Shown: piece by piece, positions 30,873-41,004 of the stretch
Layout: the number at the start of each line of letters is the position of its first letter
Numbering within the stretch: position 1 is the stretch's first letter
Source of the DNA: Rouxiella sp. WC2420
GTDB taxonomy: Bacteria; Pseudomonadota; Gammaproteobacteria; Enterobacterales; Enterobacteriaceae
Assembly: GCF_041200025.1 (NCBI RefSeq)
Contig: NZ_CP165628.1
Location: forward strand, 2,790,001 to 2,854,000
Direction: 5' to 3'
Length of the DNA stretch: 64,000 nt
Translations under genes and position numbers: made by a program
Notes under the pieces: model-generated
Databases searched by the model: none
The model's input: only the letters and a program-made list of their open reading frames with translations
What the model was told of the DNA's origin: nothing

Positions 30873-31781
30873 TCAGTCGCGTGAGGCCAAAGCCTGGGTC
30901 AGCGCCGCAATGTGTTCAGGCCCGATCCCACAGCAACCACCGACCATAGTGGCACCCGCCGCCACCCATTCTTCGGCAAAGCCAAGATAGCCCTGCGGGT
31001 CGGTGTCTTTACGCATTTCGCTCAGCCCTTCGTTGGCTCCGCGCTTGTTGTCAGAAGGTTCGAAAGCATTGGCATAAACGCCGATATCGAGATCTGAATC
31101 TTGCTGTTGGGCGGTGGTACGAGCTTCCGTCACCGCGCTGGCCATCACTTCTGGACGGCTACAGTTAAACAATACCGCTTTCGCAGACAACCGTAATGCT
31201 GCTTTAACCGCATCGGCCACTGATTCCCCGGAGCGTAATAATGCCTGCCCCTGAGGGTTGAGAGTGTCTTGTAAAGTAAAGGATAACCAAAGTGGGCGCG
31301 CGTCCTCACCCACAACTTCACGCACCAGCTCAACTTCGGCAATCGAACTTTGCGTTTCGGCCAGCCAAAAATCCACATAGTCGGTCAAACCGGCAACCAG
31401 CACCTCAAGCAGCGCTTTAGCTTTGAGCGGCTCGAACAAATCGGGGCGGTATGAACCCAACACCGGCGGCAGTGATCCACCGACCTTCACCGGGACAATG
31501 GCTGCATCGGCCGCTTCACGGGCTAGTTTTCCTGACAACGCAATCAGTTCTGCACCTCGCTCGGCGAAGACCTCATCACCGACGTGAAAAGGCACCACTG
31601 CGTAGCTATTTGTGGTGATCACCTGCGAACCTGCAGAGATAAAAGCATCATGCGCCTGACGAACGAATCGTGGAGCCTCCATCAAAGCCAGCGCGGACCA
31701 TTCGGGTTGACGGAAAGGAGCTCCCATGCGAGCCAATTCACGGCCCATGCCGCCATCAAGAATCACAATGTTTTTACTCAT
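30873..31781 (-). CDS. mmuM: homocysteine S-methyltransferase MmuM
   Basis: A 302-residue cytoplasmic TIM-barrel enzyme that transfers a methyl group from S-methylmethionine (or S-adenosylmethionine) to homocysteine, giving methionine. The zinc-binding cysteines are Cys207 (FNCSRPE) and Cys283-Cys284 (GGCCG). N-terminal LDGGMGREL is characteristic. In E. coli mmuM is paired with the permease mmuP; here no mmuP is present and a full ABC importer follows instead. Tandem MetJ-like boxes lie 80 bases upstream, so methionine-dependent repression of the whole unit is likely. Confidence 0.93.
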   Translation of the reverse strand: MSKNIVILDGGMGRELARMGAPFRQPEWSALALMEAPRFVRQAHDAFISAGSQVITTNSYAVVPFHVGDEVFAERGAELIALSGKLAREAADAAIVPVKVGGSLPPVLGSYRPDLFEPLKAKALLEVLVAGLTDYVDFWLAETQSSIAEVELVREVVGEDARPLWLSFTLQDTLNPQGQALLRSGESVADAVKAALRLSAKAVLFNCSRPEVMASAVTEARTTAQQQDSDLDIGVYANAFEPSDNKRGANEGLSEMRKDTDPQGYLGFAEEWVAAGATMVGGCCGIGPEHIAALTQALASRD

Positions 31782-31860
31782 TTTTGTTTAGTTGTCCGTG
31801 ATTTATCGTGTGGTCGATTGATATTTTTTGAATTGCCAATACTCTACAAAACGAGAGTTT

Positions 31861-31892
31861 AGATGTCTAGATATCTTTATGGATAGAAGTGT
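31861..31892 (-). promoter_or_regulatory. MetJ operator: tandem met boxes upstream of mmuM
   Basis: Four consecutive octamers, AGATGTCT, AGATATCT, TTATGGAT and AGAAGTGT, match the MetJ consensus AGACGTCT at 7, 6, 3 and 6 of 8 positions in register. MetJ binds such adjacent 8-bp boxes cooperatively with S-adenosylmethionine. The block lies 80 bases before the mmuM start and 96 bases before the decayed gene on the other strand; mmuM is the sensible target because E. coli mmuPM belongs to the MetJ regulon. The promoter itself was not placed. Confidence 0.78.
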
Positions 31893-31987
31893 GAAATCAA
31901 ATTTGTGAATGCGCGCTATCTGCAAAACCAACGGAGAGCAGTTTGCTACATTGAGTGACTTAGCAAAGTAAGTCGTTGGAGGAAGTC

Positions 31988-34900
31988 ATGGGGCCTGAGA
32001 AGGTTACGATTTGTTACACTGCAAATAACAGTTGCTCAATAGATGATAAGACTGGCGGTTATCGTATTTTCGACGCAATGACTCATGCTGCAAATACCTC
32101 GGCTGAAATAGCTTCGTTTTATCAGCAACCGTATTTTGACGCTTTAGACGATCAGCCCTAGTGCCCGAAACCTTCCCGGCAACATTCAGAAACAGACTTG
32201 GAAAGCGGTATCTATTCCGCTATTAGTTACTGGTGCTACGGCCGTCGGGGTTATTAACCAGCGAAGATGGCGACCCCGGTGTTATAACACGGTGCTTGGT
32301 GGCACCCTGCTGATTCCGATTGCTGGTCTTTTTACTTATCTTGGGAAAAAATTATTTTATCAAACTAGGCTTGCCGAATTAACAAATAACGCTGTGCAGC
32401 CATACAGTCAAAATAGTGGCTTATCGCTGCCTACAGCGGCCAATAACTGTCTTGAAATCATTACAAAAGTCAGGTCTTGGCTCAATACAGATAAAACGGG
32501 CTGGCCTCTTGCCGGCGCGCTTTGGGACACCCTTTTCAACCAGCATGGCGACCTTGATTTTGAGCATGCCAATACGCTACTGAGATTATTAAATATTACT
32601 GACACAGACAGTAAAGACCGTCTGAAAATGAATGAATCAATACAATTAGCGCTATCATCAATAATCTCGTTAATCGGAATGCAGCACAGTTGGAACATTG
32701 ACCGTCTTATTTACATCATCGGCGTGTTCACCGACGCTCCCCTTAAATCACTCTCTTCACAGTGGCTATGTTTCGGCGCAATTATTGCCAACCAGCTGGG
32801 TTTGTCCTATGCCACCGTGGAAGATCTATTTAAAATAGCCAAAAGCGCTTTTATCGATGCCGGATTGATACCTGTTCATTTAACTGCTATTCGACAAATT
32901 GCTTTGCTGGATGATGACCGACTGCCTGCTCAATCTCAATCCATATTCGCTACGGCACTTAAAAATCTTGGATTAAACATCATTCAGACGTCAGAGTTGC
33001 AAAACACACTTTTTGCCAGCCTGATTGCCGATAAGCGATTAGCCGCAAGCCTGCAACAACTGATGTTCATGCCCTCATTGGGTATGCAGTATGAAAACTT
33101 TCACTTGATGCTCAGCAATGCGATTAATGAACAATCTGGATTAATCGCTCTCGCATTGAGACAACTCCCTCAGCTCAACGTTGATAGGCTTATTGCTGCA
33201 TTACGACAGGGGAAATTGGCAGTCAGCCTTTATCACGAAATAAATACTTTGAACCAAATTAAAAGCGTTGCCGGGTTGGCACTGAGAACTGATATTACGT
33301 CACACGGTTTACTTCTGCCGCTGGGTAATCCGCAGGAAATTCCAGTGCTATTTCGGCAACTCCCTGAATCACCTGACAACCTGACAACCTGACAACCTGA
33401 CGTTAAGCCGTTTATGTTTTGGTGATATTGATAAACAGTCCCGTTTTATTACTCCGACCTCTCATTTATTACCTGCCGCCCTGGCCTCTTCCATTGTCGA
33501 TATTAATAAGGCACTGCTGAATGGAGTGCGTAAAGAGTCAGACATCGTGCTAACCGCACTCAGTGATGCCACTAATGAATTTCAATTTTCCCTGGCGAAA
33601 ACTCAACTAAATAACTGGCTAACACGACGATTTTTCTTCTTTAGTTCATCGGAAAAAAGAGAGTTTGACCTTATTCCCGATCAGGCACAGCGCCTGAGTC
33701 AAATTGCTACCCATCCATTATTACAAACATGGGCTTCTACCCGTAACATTCCTCTCCCGGAACTCAATAACTCCTCGGCTGGCGCATTTTCAAACGCGTT
33801 AGACTCCGTAATGGGCAATGAAACAAACTTTCCAACACTTGCTGCTCGACTGAGGGATAAAACGGCTATCAAAGGAGGAATTTTATTAGAGAATTTACCA
33901 GGCACGGGTTTCGTCGGATTCTGGTGGGACCCTTTAACACATTTTTGTTATTTAGGCTGGCAGGAAGATGCCGCGCAAGGTTTATACGCCAGTGTAGGAG
34001 ACGACCGCCAAATATTTTATAAAATTGAGGACATTGAGCATCATGAGAACGTTTGGCGTAGCCTGGACAGGTTCAATCGTTTGGATAAAGGCTTGGCAGC
34101 CTTGCGCCGAGATGAAATCACAGCAGTCGAATTTTTCGAGTTATCCATTCCTTTTGCCTGGCAATTACACTGTACTAAAGTTGACGTTATTTCATTACCC
34201 TCAGGCGTAGTCAAGCATCCAATTTTACCGGAAGTTGTCTCTATCAATGGTGCTTCACCCGTTCAATTTTATTATGCTCCAGAAAATGACCAATCTGGGC
34301 TGCCGATCAGCATAACTCAACTTTCCACCTTTGGTTATCAGCTTGATTTCCATCCTCTATATGGTAATGCATCACCGGATCAGGATTTTTCTAGCACTGA
34401 TAATAAACAAACATGCTCAGGGGAATTTGTATCTTAATTTACTTAAATGGATTGATCAAAGTATTAGCATCTTGGAAAAATCTATAAACTTCATTGATAA
34501 CTTAAATCATTTGAATGCAGACTTCTTCTCGATAGATAAAAAACAAGATTTACTTTCCCGTAAGCTCTTAATGCATCACCGACATGGGGAAAACACCTTC
34601 TTTAGCTTCTATCATCAACAACCGCATGCAAGCGCAGAAATCTTTCTGTGGCCTTGGGAATATTGTATTAATAATGGCTGGCCAGACAATTTTCAATCAA
34701 TATGGCAATTTGCTTTGGACAGGCTTTATCAATTAAGCCACAGCGCGGCAAATGAAAATAATTTATTAAACCGTTACTGGCCACAAGCAAATAAACCCAT
34801 TATTGACTCAAGCTTACGGTTAGGGGTAATCCGCTGGCAAAGAGGCATAAATACGTCCTTAAACAGCTGGCAGACGCCGCGCAAGGCCGAAGATATCTAG

Positions 34901-35583
34901 CTACTGAGGCCCAAAACCTCTGCGCAAAACTTACCCCTTTTCTCGCAAAAATATCAGTGGCCCATTCGCCTGATTGTTTCTGCAGGTTTCGGAAACGTCT
35001 CGCAGTTTGCTATATTAAATAAAGCCCCGCCGAGGGTGCTAACATAGAGCAGCAGGATGAATTGCTGTTGGTTAATCAAGGGCCACGCTACATTTTCAGC
35101 CCAGAAATACCTTTAGCGGGCGTTAAGTACTCCCCCGTTAATGCAAAGGATTTTGCGGCGTTAAACAGAAACCGGCTCTCCAGCGCCTTTATGCTTGCAG
35201 AATTATCAGGTCCAGCATTTTTAGACCGTTTGCAGATACGCATAATCAAGAAAATGTCCTCTGACGTTGATAATTGGAACAATGAAGAGCGGGCATTTTA
35301 CCTTTCCCCTTCGACAAAGGAATTTTTACAAGAGAAAAATCTTGAGCAACATGATAAGCAAAAATATCGAGGAATGTTTAAGGCGCTATTCGACAGTGCA
35401 ACACTGATGGTCAATCTGCTATTCATCGATCGGGAGATGATATTTGCACTGCTATGCGAGATATATATTGAGCATCATCCGCAAGGTGCTAACGATGACA
35501 TGTTAAAAGCCTGGTTCCTGTTTGATCAAACCTTTAATGACGAGGCAGAAACTGACACTTCACTTTATCTGGTTGGTATTTAA
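31988..35583 (+). pseudogene. large decayed gene of unknown family (about 1200 codons)
   Basis: Five successive same-strand open segments in changing frames form one broken gene. The start at 31988 has a good GGAGGAA site. Frame changes lie at about 32148-32161 (after …FDALDDQP, continuing SARNLPGN), at the octamer repeat 33371-33402, between about 34331 and 34437, between 34807 and 34900, and at about 35020-35045 (an in-frame TAA at 35020 or two more shifts). Across each break the next frame stays open and protein-like. Two hydrophobic segments lie near 32215-32330 (SIPLLVTGATAVGVI and LGGTLLIPIAGLF), and the rest is helical, then mixed. There is no Sec signal. I do not recognise the family; a large secreted or membrane-active effector is one possibility. 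Confidence 0.8.
33371..33402 (+). repeat. four tandem copies of an octanucleotide in the decayed gene
   Basis: ACCTGACA occurs three times, followed by ACCTGACG (32 bp). Reading enters the repeat in one frame, meets TGA at 33390, and the downstream frame is open from 33385. Two copies in place of four would join the frames exactly (…ESPDNLT then LSRLCFGD…). The repeat is thus the cause of this break and is of the kind that changes by slipped-strand mispairing. Confidence 0.88.
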
Positions 35584-35755
35584 TTTTTAAAACGTTGCTT
35601 TCTCGAAAAAATTTGTTCTAAATCAATAAACATACCCACTAAGTGGAGCAGTATCTATAACGCAGGTGAATGCAACGTCAAGCGATGGGCGTTGTGCTCC
35701 ATATTGTCCTATTTTAATAATTTAGAATAATTGCATAGCGATTGATTCACATAAT

Positions 35756-35780
35756 GCCGGTCAATGACCGGCTTTTTTTT
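35756..35780 (+). terminator. intrinsic terminator at the end of the decayed gene region
   Basis: GCCGGTC and GACCGGC form a 7-bp stem with a 3-base loop, followed by eight T on the plus strand. It separates the decayed gene from convergent zntB. Confidence 0.88.
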
Positions 35781-35804
35781 ATGCCATGAAAAGCGGTTCT
35801 TGAA

Positions 35805-36788
35805 CTATAACCACTTGCTGCGCTTCATCCACAGGGCAACCCCCCCGACCAGCAACACCAGCAGCCCGCAGAAAATAGCAAAGCTCAAATGATTGCTGGA
35901 CCCAGGTATGCCGCCTAAATTGACCCCAAACAGGCCAGTCAAAAAGGTCGTCGGCAGGAACACCATCGCCAGCAGTGACATCGTGTAAGTGCGGCGGTTG
36001 AGCGCATCGGCCATCAACGAGCTGATTTCGTCCGAAAGTACCGCGGTGCGTGCAATGCTGGCATCGAGATCGTCAAGGCCGCGGCCAAGTCGGTCTGAGA
36101 TTTCCTGCATCCGGCGGCGTTCATCATCAGTCATCCACGGCAGGCGTTCACTTGCCAATCGCGCAAACACGTCACGCTGCGGCGACATATAACGACGTAA
36201 TACAATAAGTTGCTTACGTAACAATGCCATCTGGCCGCGTTCCGGCAGTTGCTGGTCCATCAAGGCATCTTCGAAATCAATAATTTTGTCGTGCAAGTCT
36301 TCGATAAAGTCACTGGTGTGATCGGTCAGCCCGTCACACATTTCAACCAGCCAGCTCCCTGTATCGGTAGGACCACTGCCGTGCTGCATATCATTGATGA
36401 TTTCATTCATCGAGAACACTTTGCGGTGTCGCGTTGAAATAATCATTTTATCCGTCAGATAAACACGAATGGTGACCAACTGGTCCGGCCGTGCATTGGC
36501 GTTGAGATTAATACTGCGCAGTGTTACCAGCGTTCCATCGCCCATGCGCAGGACTTTCGGGCGAATACTTTCCCCCGCCAGCGCTTCACGGACGTTATCC
36601 GGCAGTAGCGGCGTGCTGTTGATCCACTTTTCACTATTGGGCAACGAATAATCGAGATGCAACCAGCAGGGGTTTTCGGTACTGGCAACGCTATCTTCTT
36701 TGATTACGCTTACGCCACCTTTGCCATCTAGCTGATATGCATAGACAGCGTCTGAAACTTGCAGTTCTTCACCCTTGATGACATCCAC
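35805..36788 (-). CDS. zntB: zinc transporter ZntB (CorA family)
   Basis: A 327-residue inner-membrane channel of the CorA superfamily. A large cytoplasmic alpha/beta domain is followed by two C-terminal helices, with the family motif present as GVN in [10 protein letters not shown], as expected for ZntB (CorA itself has GMN). The open frame extends to 36893, but GTG 36788 is chosen: it aligns with the E. coli start (VDVIKGEE against MEAIKGSD) and gives exactly the E. coli length. The protein carries zinc across the inner membrane; import driven by proton gradient is the current view. Confidence 0.95.
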   Translation of the reverse strand: MDVIKGEELQVSDAVYAYQLDGKGGVSVIKEDSVASTENPCWLHLDYSLPNSEKWINSTPLLPDNVREALAGESIRPKVLRMGDGTLVTLRSINLNANARPDQLVTIRVYLTDKMIISTRHRKVFSMNEIINDMQHGSGPTDTGSWLVEMCDGLTDHTSDFIEDLHDKIIDFEDALMDQQLPERGQMALLRKQLIVLRRYMSPQRDVFARLASERLPWMTDDERRRMQEISDRLGRGLDDLDASIARTAVLSDEISSLMADALNRRTYTMSLLAMVFLPTTFLTGLFGVNLGGIPGSSNHLSFAIFCGLLVLLVGGVALWMKRSKWL

Positions 36789-37016
36789 GTTATTTCTCAC
36801 TCTTTTTTGTTTGTCTAAGTTTAGCGTTAACTCTTTGAAGCTCCAACAAATCGGTTTAAAACACTCATTGTAGATAACCGATAAACGCGCCAATCATGCC
36901 ATGAGAATCAGCTGAAGATGTGTGTGACGCCAGGCAGAGTGTTTCAAAATGTGCTGAGTTCTGAGCTAAGCAGATGATTATCAATAGCATAAAACCGTGC
37001 CTTGACCCGTAGCAAT

Positions 37017-37048
37017 AAAAAAAGCTCCCTGATGATGGGGAGCTTTTT
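37017..37048. terminator. bidirectional terminator upstream of zntB / after the repeat protein gene
   Basis: AAAAGCTCCC pairs with GGGAGCTTTT around a TGATGATG loop, with A tract before and T tract after. On the minus strand it ends the gene at 37085-38155. Confidence 0.85.
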
Positions 37049-37084
37049 ACTGTCAAACCATGAGTTTTGTGACTGCCAAAGTTT

Positions 37085-38155
37085 TTAGAATGAACGGTGG
37101 AAGTTGACCAGCGGTAAAACAGGTACGGTGGCGTTGGTTGCAACGTTGATTAAACCAATCTGCAAACCTTCCAGATCTTTGGTGGCGTTGAACAGGCCGA
37201 ACTGGAATGAGGTGCTGTCGGCATAGTTAATCACACCGAAATCGCTGGAGCTGCTGACAGAAACGTTGATAGCACCGATGTTGGCACCTTTCACGTTATG
37301 GGCAATGTTTATCGCGCCCAGGTTCATACCCGTTACATCGTATGAATAGTTCAAGGCACCGATATTTGCGCCGGTAATGTTCCAGCCCACGTTAACTGCC
37401 GCCAGGTTTAAACCCGTCACGTTATGAGTGCGGTTGATTGCAGAAATGTTGGCACCGGTGACATCTTCTGACCAGTTTAGGGCGCTGAGGTTCAGGCCTT
37501 TAACATTGCCAATTTTGTTGATGATTCCAATGTTGGCACCTTTAACATTGCCCTCAGTCCAGTTGCCTACGGCACCGATGTTTAAACCGGTAACATCGCC
37601 GGTATGGTTCAACAGGCTCACATTGGTACCGGTGGTTTTAGCCTGTGTCCAGTTGAAAGGCACGATATTCAGGCCGGTTACGGAGCCGGTGGTATAGTTG
37701 CCAAGGCCGGCAAGGTTGAACCCAGTAACGTCTGCAGTGTAGTTGGCCAGGCCCAGATTCAAACCAGTAACATTTGCAGTGGCACTGTAAAGACCCACGT
37801 TGACCCCGTCCAAATTGCCAACCTGGTTCGCCAGACCGATGTTAACGCCATTGTCATCGCCACCGTGCCAGTTAAACAGGCCAACAGCCGCGCCGTTCAT
37901 CCCTTCACGAATATGTGAACCTGCCGCGACACCCAGTTGGAAACCATTTAATTTATCCAACTCGTCATAACCAAGAATCGGCAAATCAAATCCGTTTACA
38001 GTACCCGTGTTGCCATAAAGAAACGTGCCATGGAAGCCATTCACCTTGCTGTCAGCTGGCACATTACCAAAAGAAGATAATTGCACCGGAGCTGCATGAC
38101 TCATAGCGGAAAAAAGTCCGCATGAAACTAATAAAGCCAGCGTTGAACGTTTCAT
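37085..38155 (-). CDS. exported surface protein with 14-residue repeats (LA_2272/VC2662-like)
   Basis: A 356-residue exported protein. The signal peptide ends about residue 21 (SHA). Residues about 120-310 hold many units of the form VTGxNxxxxNxxxx, mostly 14 long (for example VTGANISAINRTHN, VKGLNLSALNWSED), with some of 16. This looks like a beta-solenoid or repeated strand-turn structure of the kind annotated as LA_2272 or VC2662 family surface repeats. The C-terminal residue is Phe and the last part has QFGLFNA and QIGLINVA strands, compatible with insertion in the outer membrane. Function is unknown. It stands alone, with a terminator after it. Confidence 0.78.
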   Translation of the reverse strand: MKRSTLALLVSCGLFSAMSHAAPVQLSSFGNVPADSKVNGFHGTFLYGNTGTVNGFDLPILGYDELDKLNGFQLGVAAGSHIREGMNGAAVGLFNWHGGDDNGVNIGLANQVGNLDGVNVGLYSATANVTGLNLGLANYTADVTGFNLAGLGNYTTGSVTGLNIVPFNWTQAKTTGTNVSLLNHTGDVTGLNIGAVGNWTEGNVKGANIGIINKIGNVKGLNLSALNWSEDVTGANISAINRTHNVTGLNLAAVNVGWNITGANIGALNYSYDVTGMNLGAINIAHNVKGANIGAINVSVSSSSDFGVINYADSTSFQFGLFNATKDLEGLQIGLINVATNATVPVLPLVNFHRSF

Positions 38156-38929
38156 TAATTTATCTCTCTTTGCTTTTTTATATTTAAAGAATTGAACTAC
38201 TCGTTATAGATAAGGGTCTTAACTCAGGACTTCCCTATTTGCATTAAAGGATGCACGGGCAATTAGCAGGGATCTTATCAAAAAATGCTTACATTCTTTG
38301 CTAACGACTTTCGAGGGCACGCATCGCTAACTCTTTGTGTTATTTTTAGTCTCTTCACTAATTTTGATGAAACCATAATTCAAACTGTAACTATTATTGT
38401 TTACTTATGGCACTGCTTAAATAACAACCCACTTACTTTTCAGGTGGTTATAATTTATCAATCCGTGCGTTATTATTAATAGCAGCACTTAATCATAAAA
38501 CCTAGGAGATAAAAGAAGATAAGTGTTTAGAAAGTTAATTGATGAGATTACTCAATATTAGGCGAGAGTTTGTTAATAAAAGAATGTGAATTTATTTCGG
38601 AAAAGTTAAGAAAAAAACAAGTACAGCGATGCGATAAAGAATATATGACATAGCTGTACTTGGAAAGAGTGCAATAATAATGATGTTTTCGCGTGTAGTT
38701 TCCTACCCGGTGATTAAACAACAGTTGTGAATCTCTCAGTTAAACAAATAATGCTCACCGATATTGAGCTAATTTAATGCTGATAAATAAATTTAACGCC
38801 AATGGTCGGATTTAGTACGCAGATAAGGTTTATATCATTATATGTTGACGCTGATTCATCTGTCTGCTGAACGGTAAAAATCAGTGCTGTAGATAACAGT
38901 CGGAAACGGTTTCTTAGCCATGAGAAAAT
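38156..38929. other. long AT-rich intergenic region
   Basis: About 770 bp without a supported gene. A 64-codon open frame at 38285 has no ribosome site and a low-complexity product. The region must hold the promoter of the repeat-protein gene (minus strand). I see no other structured element. Confidence 0.5.
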
Positions 38930-38963
38930 GCAAAGGCCTGACACCGGTAGGCCAGGCCTTTGC
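38930..38963 (-). terminator. terminator of the ariR-like gene
   Basis: GCAAAGGCCTG pairs with CAGGCCTTTGC (11 bp, 12-base loop). On the minus strand ATTTTCT follows, so it ends the gene at 38979-39233. Confidence 0.8.
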
Positions 38964-38978
38964 GTACTTCATTCATGT

Positions 38979-39233
38979 TTAATCGAAATCGTCAGGAGTG
39001 CTGTAAACCACGTACTCCAGCGCCTTAAGATAATCATCGTGCTGGTTGGCATCCTGCTCAGTCTCAATCAAGGTTATCAGACGAAGAATAATGTCTTTGT
39101 TGCTGACAGATTGCCTATGCTGTTTCAGCTCACGACAAATAGAGGAAACCACTTGATTACCCGAGTAATTTTCTGGATTTGAAACATGAATATAGTCAGC
39201 TAATTTCAGATCGGTAGAAAACATATCGTACAT
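38979..39233 (-). CDS. AriR/YmgB-family small regulator-like protein
   Basis: An 84-residue protein of the biofilm-development YmgB/AriR family (E. coli AriR is 88 residues). The family C-terminus is clear: NKDIILRLITLIET, then KALEYVV and PDDFD, against NKNIILSLIHSLE and TADDM in AriR. The open frame continues upstream to 39521, but GGAGA lies 8 bases before ATG 39233 and upstream residues do not resemble the family. AriR affects acid resistance and biofilm in E. coli and forms helical dimers. It is divergent from the VIT-type gene. Two relatives lie at 43786 and 44060. Confidence 0.82.
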   Translation of the reverse strand: MYDMFSTDLKLADYIHVSNPENYSGNQVVSSICRELKQHRQSVSNKDIILRLITLIETEQDANQHDDYLKALEYVVYSTPDDFD

Positions 39234-39503
39234 TTTAGTATTCTCCAGTCGTATATCAGAAAAACTATAGTAAGTTGCAGGAATGACACTTTGGCTAACG
39301 GCAATAATTCTGAAAACGCCCACAGCTGATAGGGTTTCAGAATTAACGCTATTGTGTTTAACGTCGCCAGCGTGTCGATGTTTGGCTTTAAACTTATACA
39401 CTACACTTATATCTGTACAGGTATTCGGCAAGCAATTTGTGTGGTCGGATGTGTTGCGCAATCCATGCCACATCAGTGCCGCACTTAAAAATGGATCAAA
39501 CAG

Positions 39504-40193
39504 ATGCATAGAGAACCGCATAGCATTGAAAAAATTGGCTGGCTGCGGGCGGCCGTGCTAGGCGCCAACGACGGAATTGTCTCTATTGCCAGCTTGTTGA
39601 TGGGCGTTGTCTCGGCCAATGCGGCACAGCACAGCGTGTTATTAACCGGCGTGGCAGGTTTGGTGGCAGGCGCGATGTCGATGGCCACGGGAGAGTATGT
39701 CTCAGTTTCCTCGCAATCAGATACCGAAAAAGCGGCATTATCTGAAGAACGGGAGGAGCTTACGGCTGATTTTCATGGCGAACTGCACGAGCTGGCAATG
39801 ATTTACTCCAGCCGGGGATTGGAACTGCCGTTGGCCAAAGAAGTCGCCCGACAACTGATGGCCCACGATGCCTTGGGCGCACATGCGCGAGACGAATTGG
39901 GCATTTCTGAAATCACCACCGCGCGGCCATTACAGGCAGCCATTGCCTCTGCAATGAGTTTTGCTTTAGGCGCCGCGCTGCCACTCATCGTGACCATTGT
40001 GCTCGCCGGGCAGTGGGCTCTTCCGGCGATTGCAATTGCCGCACTGATGTCCCTTGCGGTGCTGGGCGGAGTGGCAGCTAAAGCCGGCGGTGCGCCGCTG
40101 CTGCCTGCGGTGATCAGAGTAACCTTTTGGAGCGCGCTGGCCATGGGAGTCTCTTCGGGCGTCGGCGCGCTGTTCGGTGCAGTCGTGGCTTAG
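39504..40193 (+). CDS. VIT-family Fe2+/Mn2+ transporter
   Basis: A 229-residue inner-membrane protein of the VIT1/CCC1 family. The hallmark DGIVSIASLLMGV follows WLRAAVLGAN, and AGAMSMATGEYVSVSSQSD forms the second helix with a metal-site Glu. A charged cytoplasmic loop with many Glu (EEREELTADFHGELHELA) would bind metal. About five helices in all. It probably removes iron or manganese from the cytoplasm. Divergent from the ariR-like gene with a 270-bp shared region. Confidence 0.92.
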   Translation: MHREPHSIEKIGWLRAAVLGANDGIVSIASLLMGVVSANAAQHSVLLTGVAGLVAGAMSMATGEYVSVSSQSDTEKAALSEEREELTADFHGELHELAMIYSSRGLELPLAKEVARQLMAHDALGAHARDELGISEITTARPLQAAIASAMSFALGAALPLIVTIVLAGQWALPAIAIAALMSLAVLGGVAAKAGGAPLLPAVIRVTFWSALAMGVSSGVGALFGAVVA

Positions 40194-40490
40194 CGATGCA
40201 GCAATCGCGATGACGGCAATTGTTGCAGCCGGTGATCCGCAGTACGGCATTGGTGACAAGTTTACCGGCCAAAAGACTCGTTACCAGAATCGGCCGATAA
40301 GTTCCGCTTAACTTGACTTGGTCAAGGGATGCTGCAAGTATCCTTGCTGCTTAAAAAGTCCTCTGTGAATTAACCTTCAAGGGGGTAACAGCATTTGATA
40401 CTTTGTTACATATGCTCATCGAACCCTATTGTATAAGTAGCAAGCCAGACACAAGTGATGCCTGGCCTAAACATCAGGTTGAATATTAAA

Positions 40491-40916
40491 ATGAAAAAAA
40501 TGCTTTTGTCATTGCTGGTCGTCGGTTCTCTGGCCAACATGGCGCACGCCGCAGACATGATTGGCGATTATACAGCAGCAGGTTTTACTCATTGCGGCGG
40601 TATGAAAGTACTCACCAGCGCGATTGCCAGTGATGACACGATGGTTCTGCAGATTACCGATCCGAAGACCAATGCTTCACAGATCTATTTCGGTAACCGT
40701 ACCGCAGATGAAAGCGACAAAGTTACATATACCTTGTCGACTTACAACCCGGATAACAGAACTTTCACTCCAGACCCTTCAAATACCACTATTCGTTTTG
40801 GTATTAACGAAAGTCCTGCGGGCAACAGCGGCGCCGAGCTTTATCAGCTGAGCATGGCCGGTCAGCAGTACAAATGTACGCCTTATACCGTGTTTGATCC
40901 GCTGGCTAAAAAGTAA
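40491..40916 (+). CDS. small exported protein of unknown function, 141 aa
   Basis: The signal peptide (MKKMLLSLLVVGSLANMAHAA) starts at ATG 40491; an in-frame ATG at 40455 would spoil it and is not used. The mature part (about 121 residues) has two Cys (HCGG and YKCTP) that could form a disulfide, and a Thr/Asp/Asn-rich beta-type composition. I do not recognise the family. It lies between the VIT-type gene and ycjG, with a weak hairpin after it. Confidence 0.72.
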   Translation: MKKMLLSLLVVGSLANMAHAADMIGDYTAAGFTHCGGMKVLTSAIASDDTMVLQITDPKTNASQIYFGNRTADESDKVTYTLSTYNPDNRTFTPDPSNTTIRFGINESPAGNSGAELYQLSMAGQQYKCTPYTVFDPLAKK

Positions 40917-40939
40917 TTCTACCCTGCGGGATCCGCCTT

Positions 40940-40960
40940 GCCGGTTTATCTCAAACCGGC
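40940..40960. terminator. hairpin between convergent genes
   Basis: GCCGGTTT pairs with AAACCGGC (8 bp, 5-base loop) without a T tract. It separates the 141-aa gene from ycjG. Confidence 0.45.
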
Positions 40961-41004
40961 CATTCAAGCCTTGCTGCCTGCGCATCAGGGCTTGATGCTT
41001 TTTA

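Noticed and set aside
37085-38155. The repeat protein as a pentapeptide-repeat protein
   Set aside because: The period is 14 residues with fixed Gly and Asn, not the five-residue A(D/N)LXX pattern.
38285-38479. A 64-codon frame in the long AT-rich gap
   Set aside because: No ribosome site and a low-complexity hydrophobic product in AT-rich DNA.
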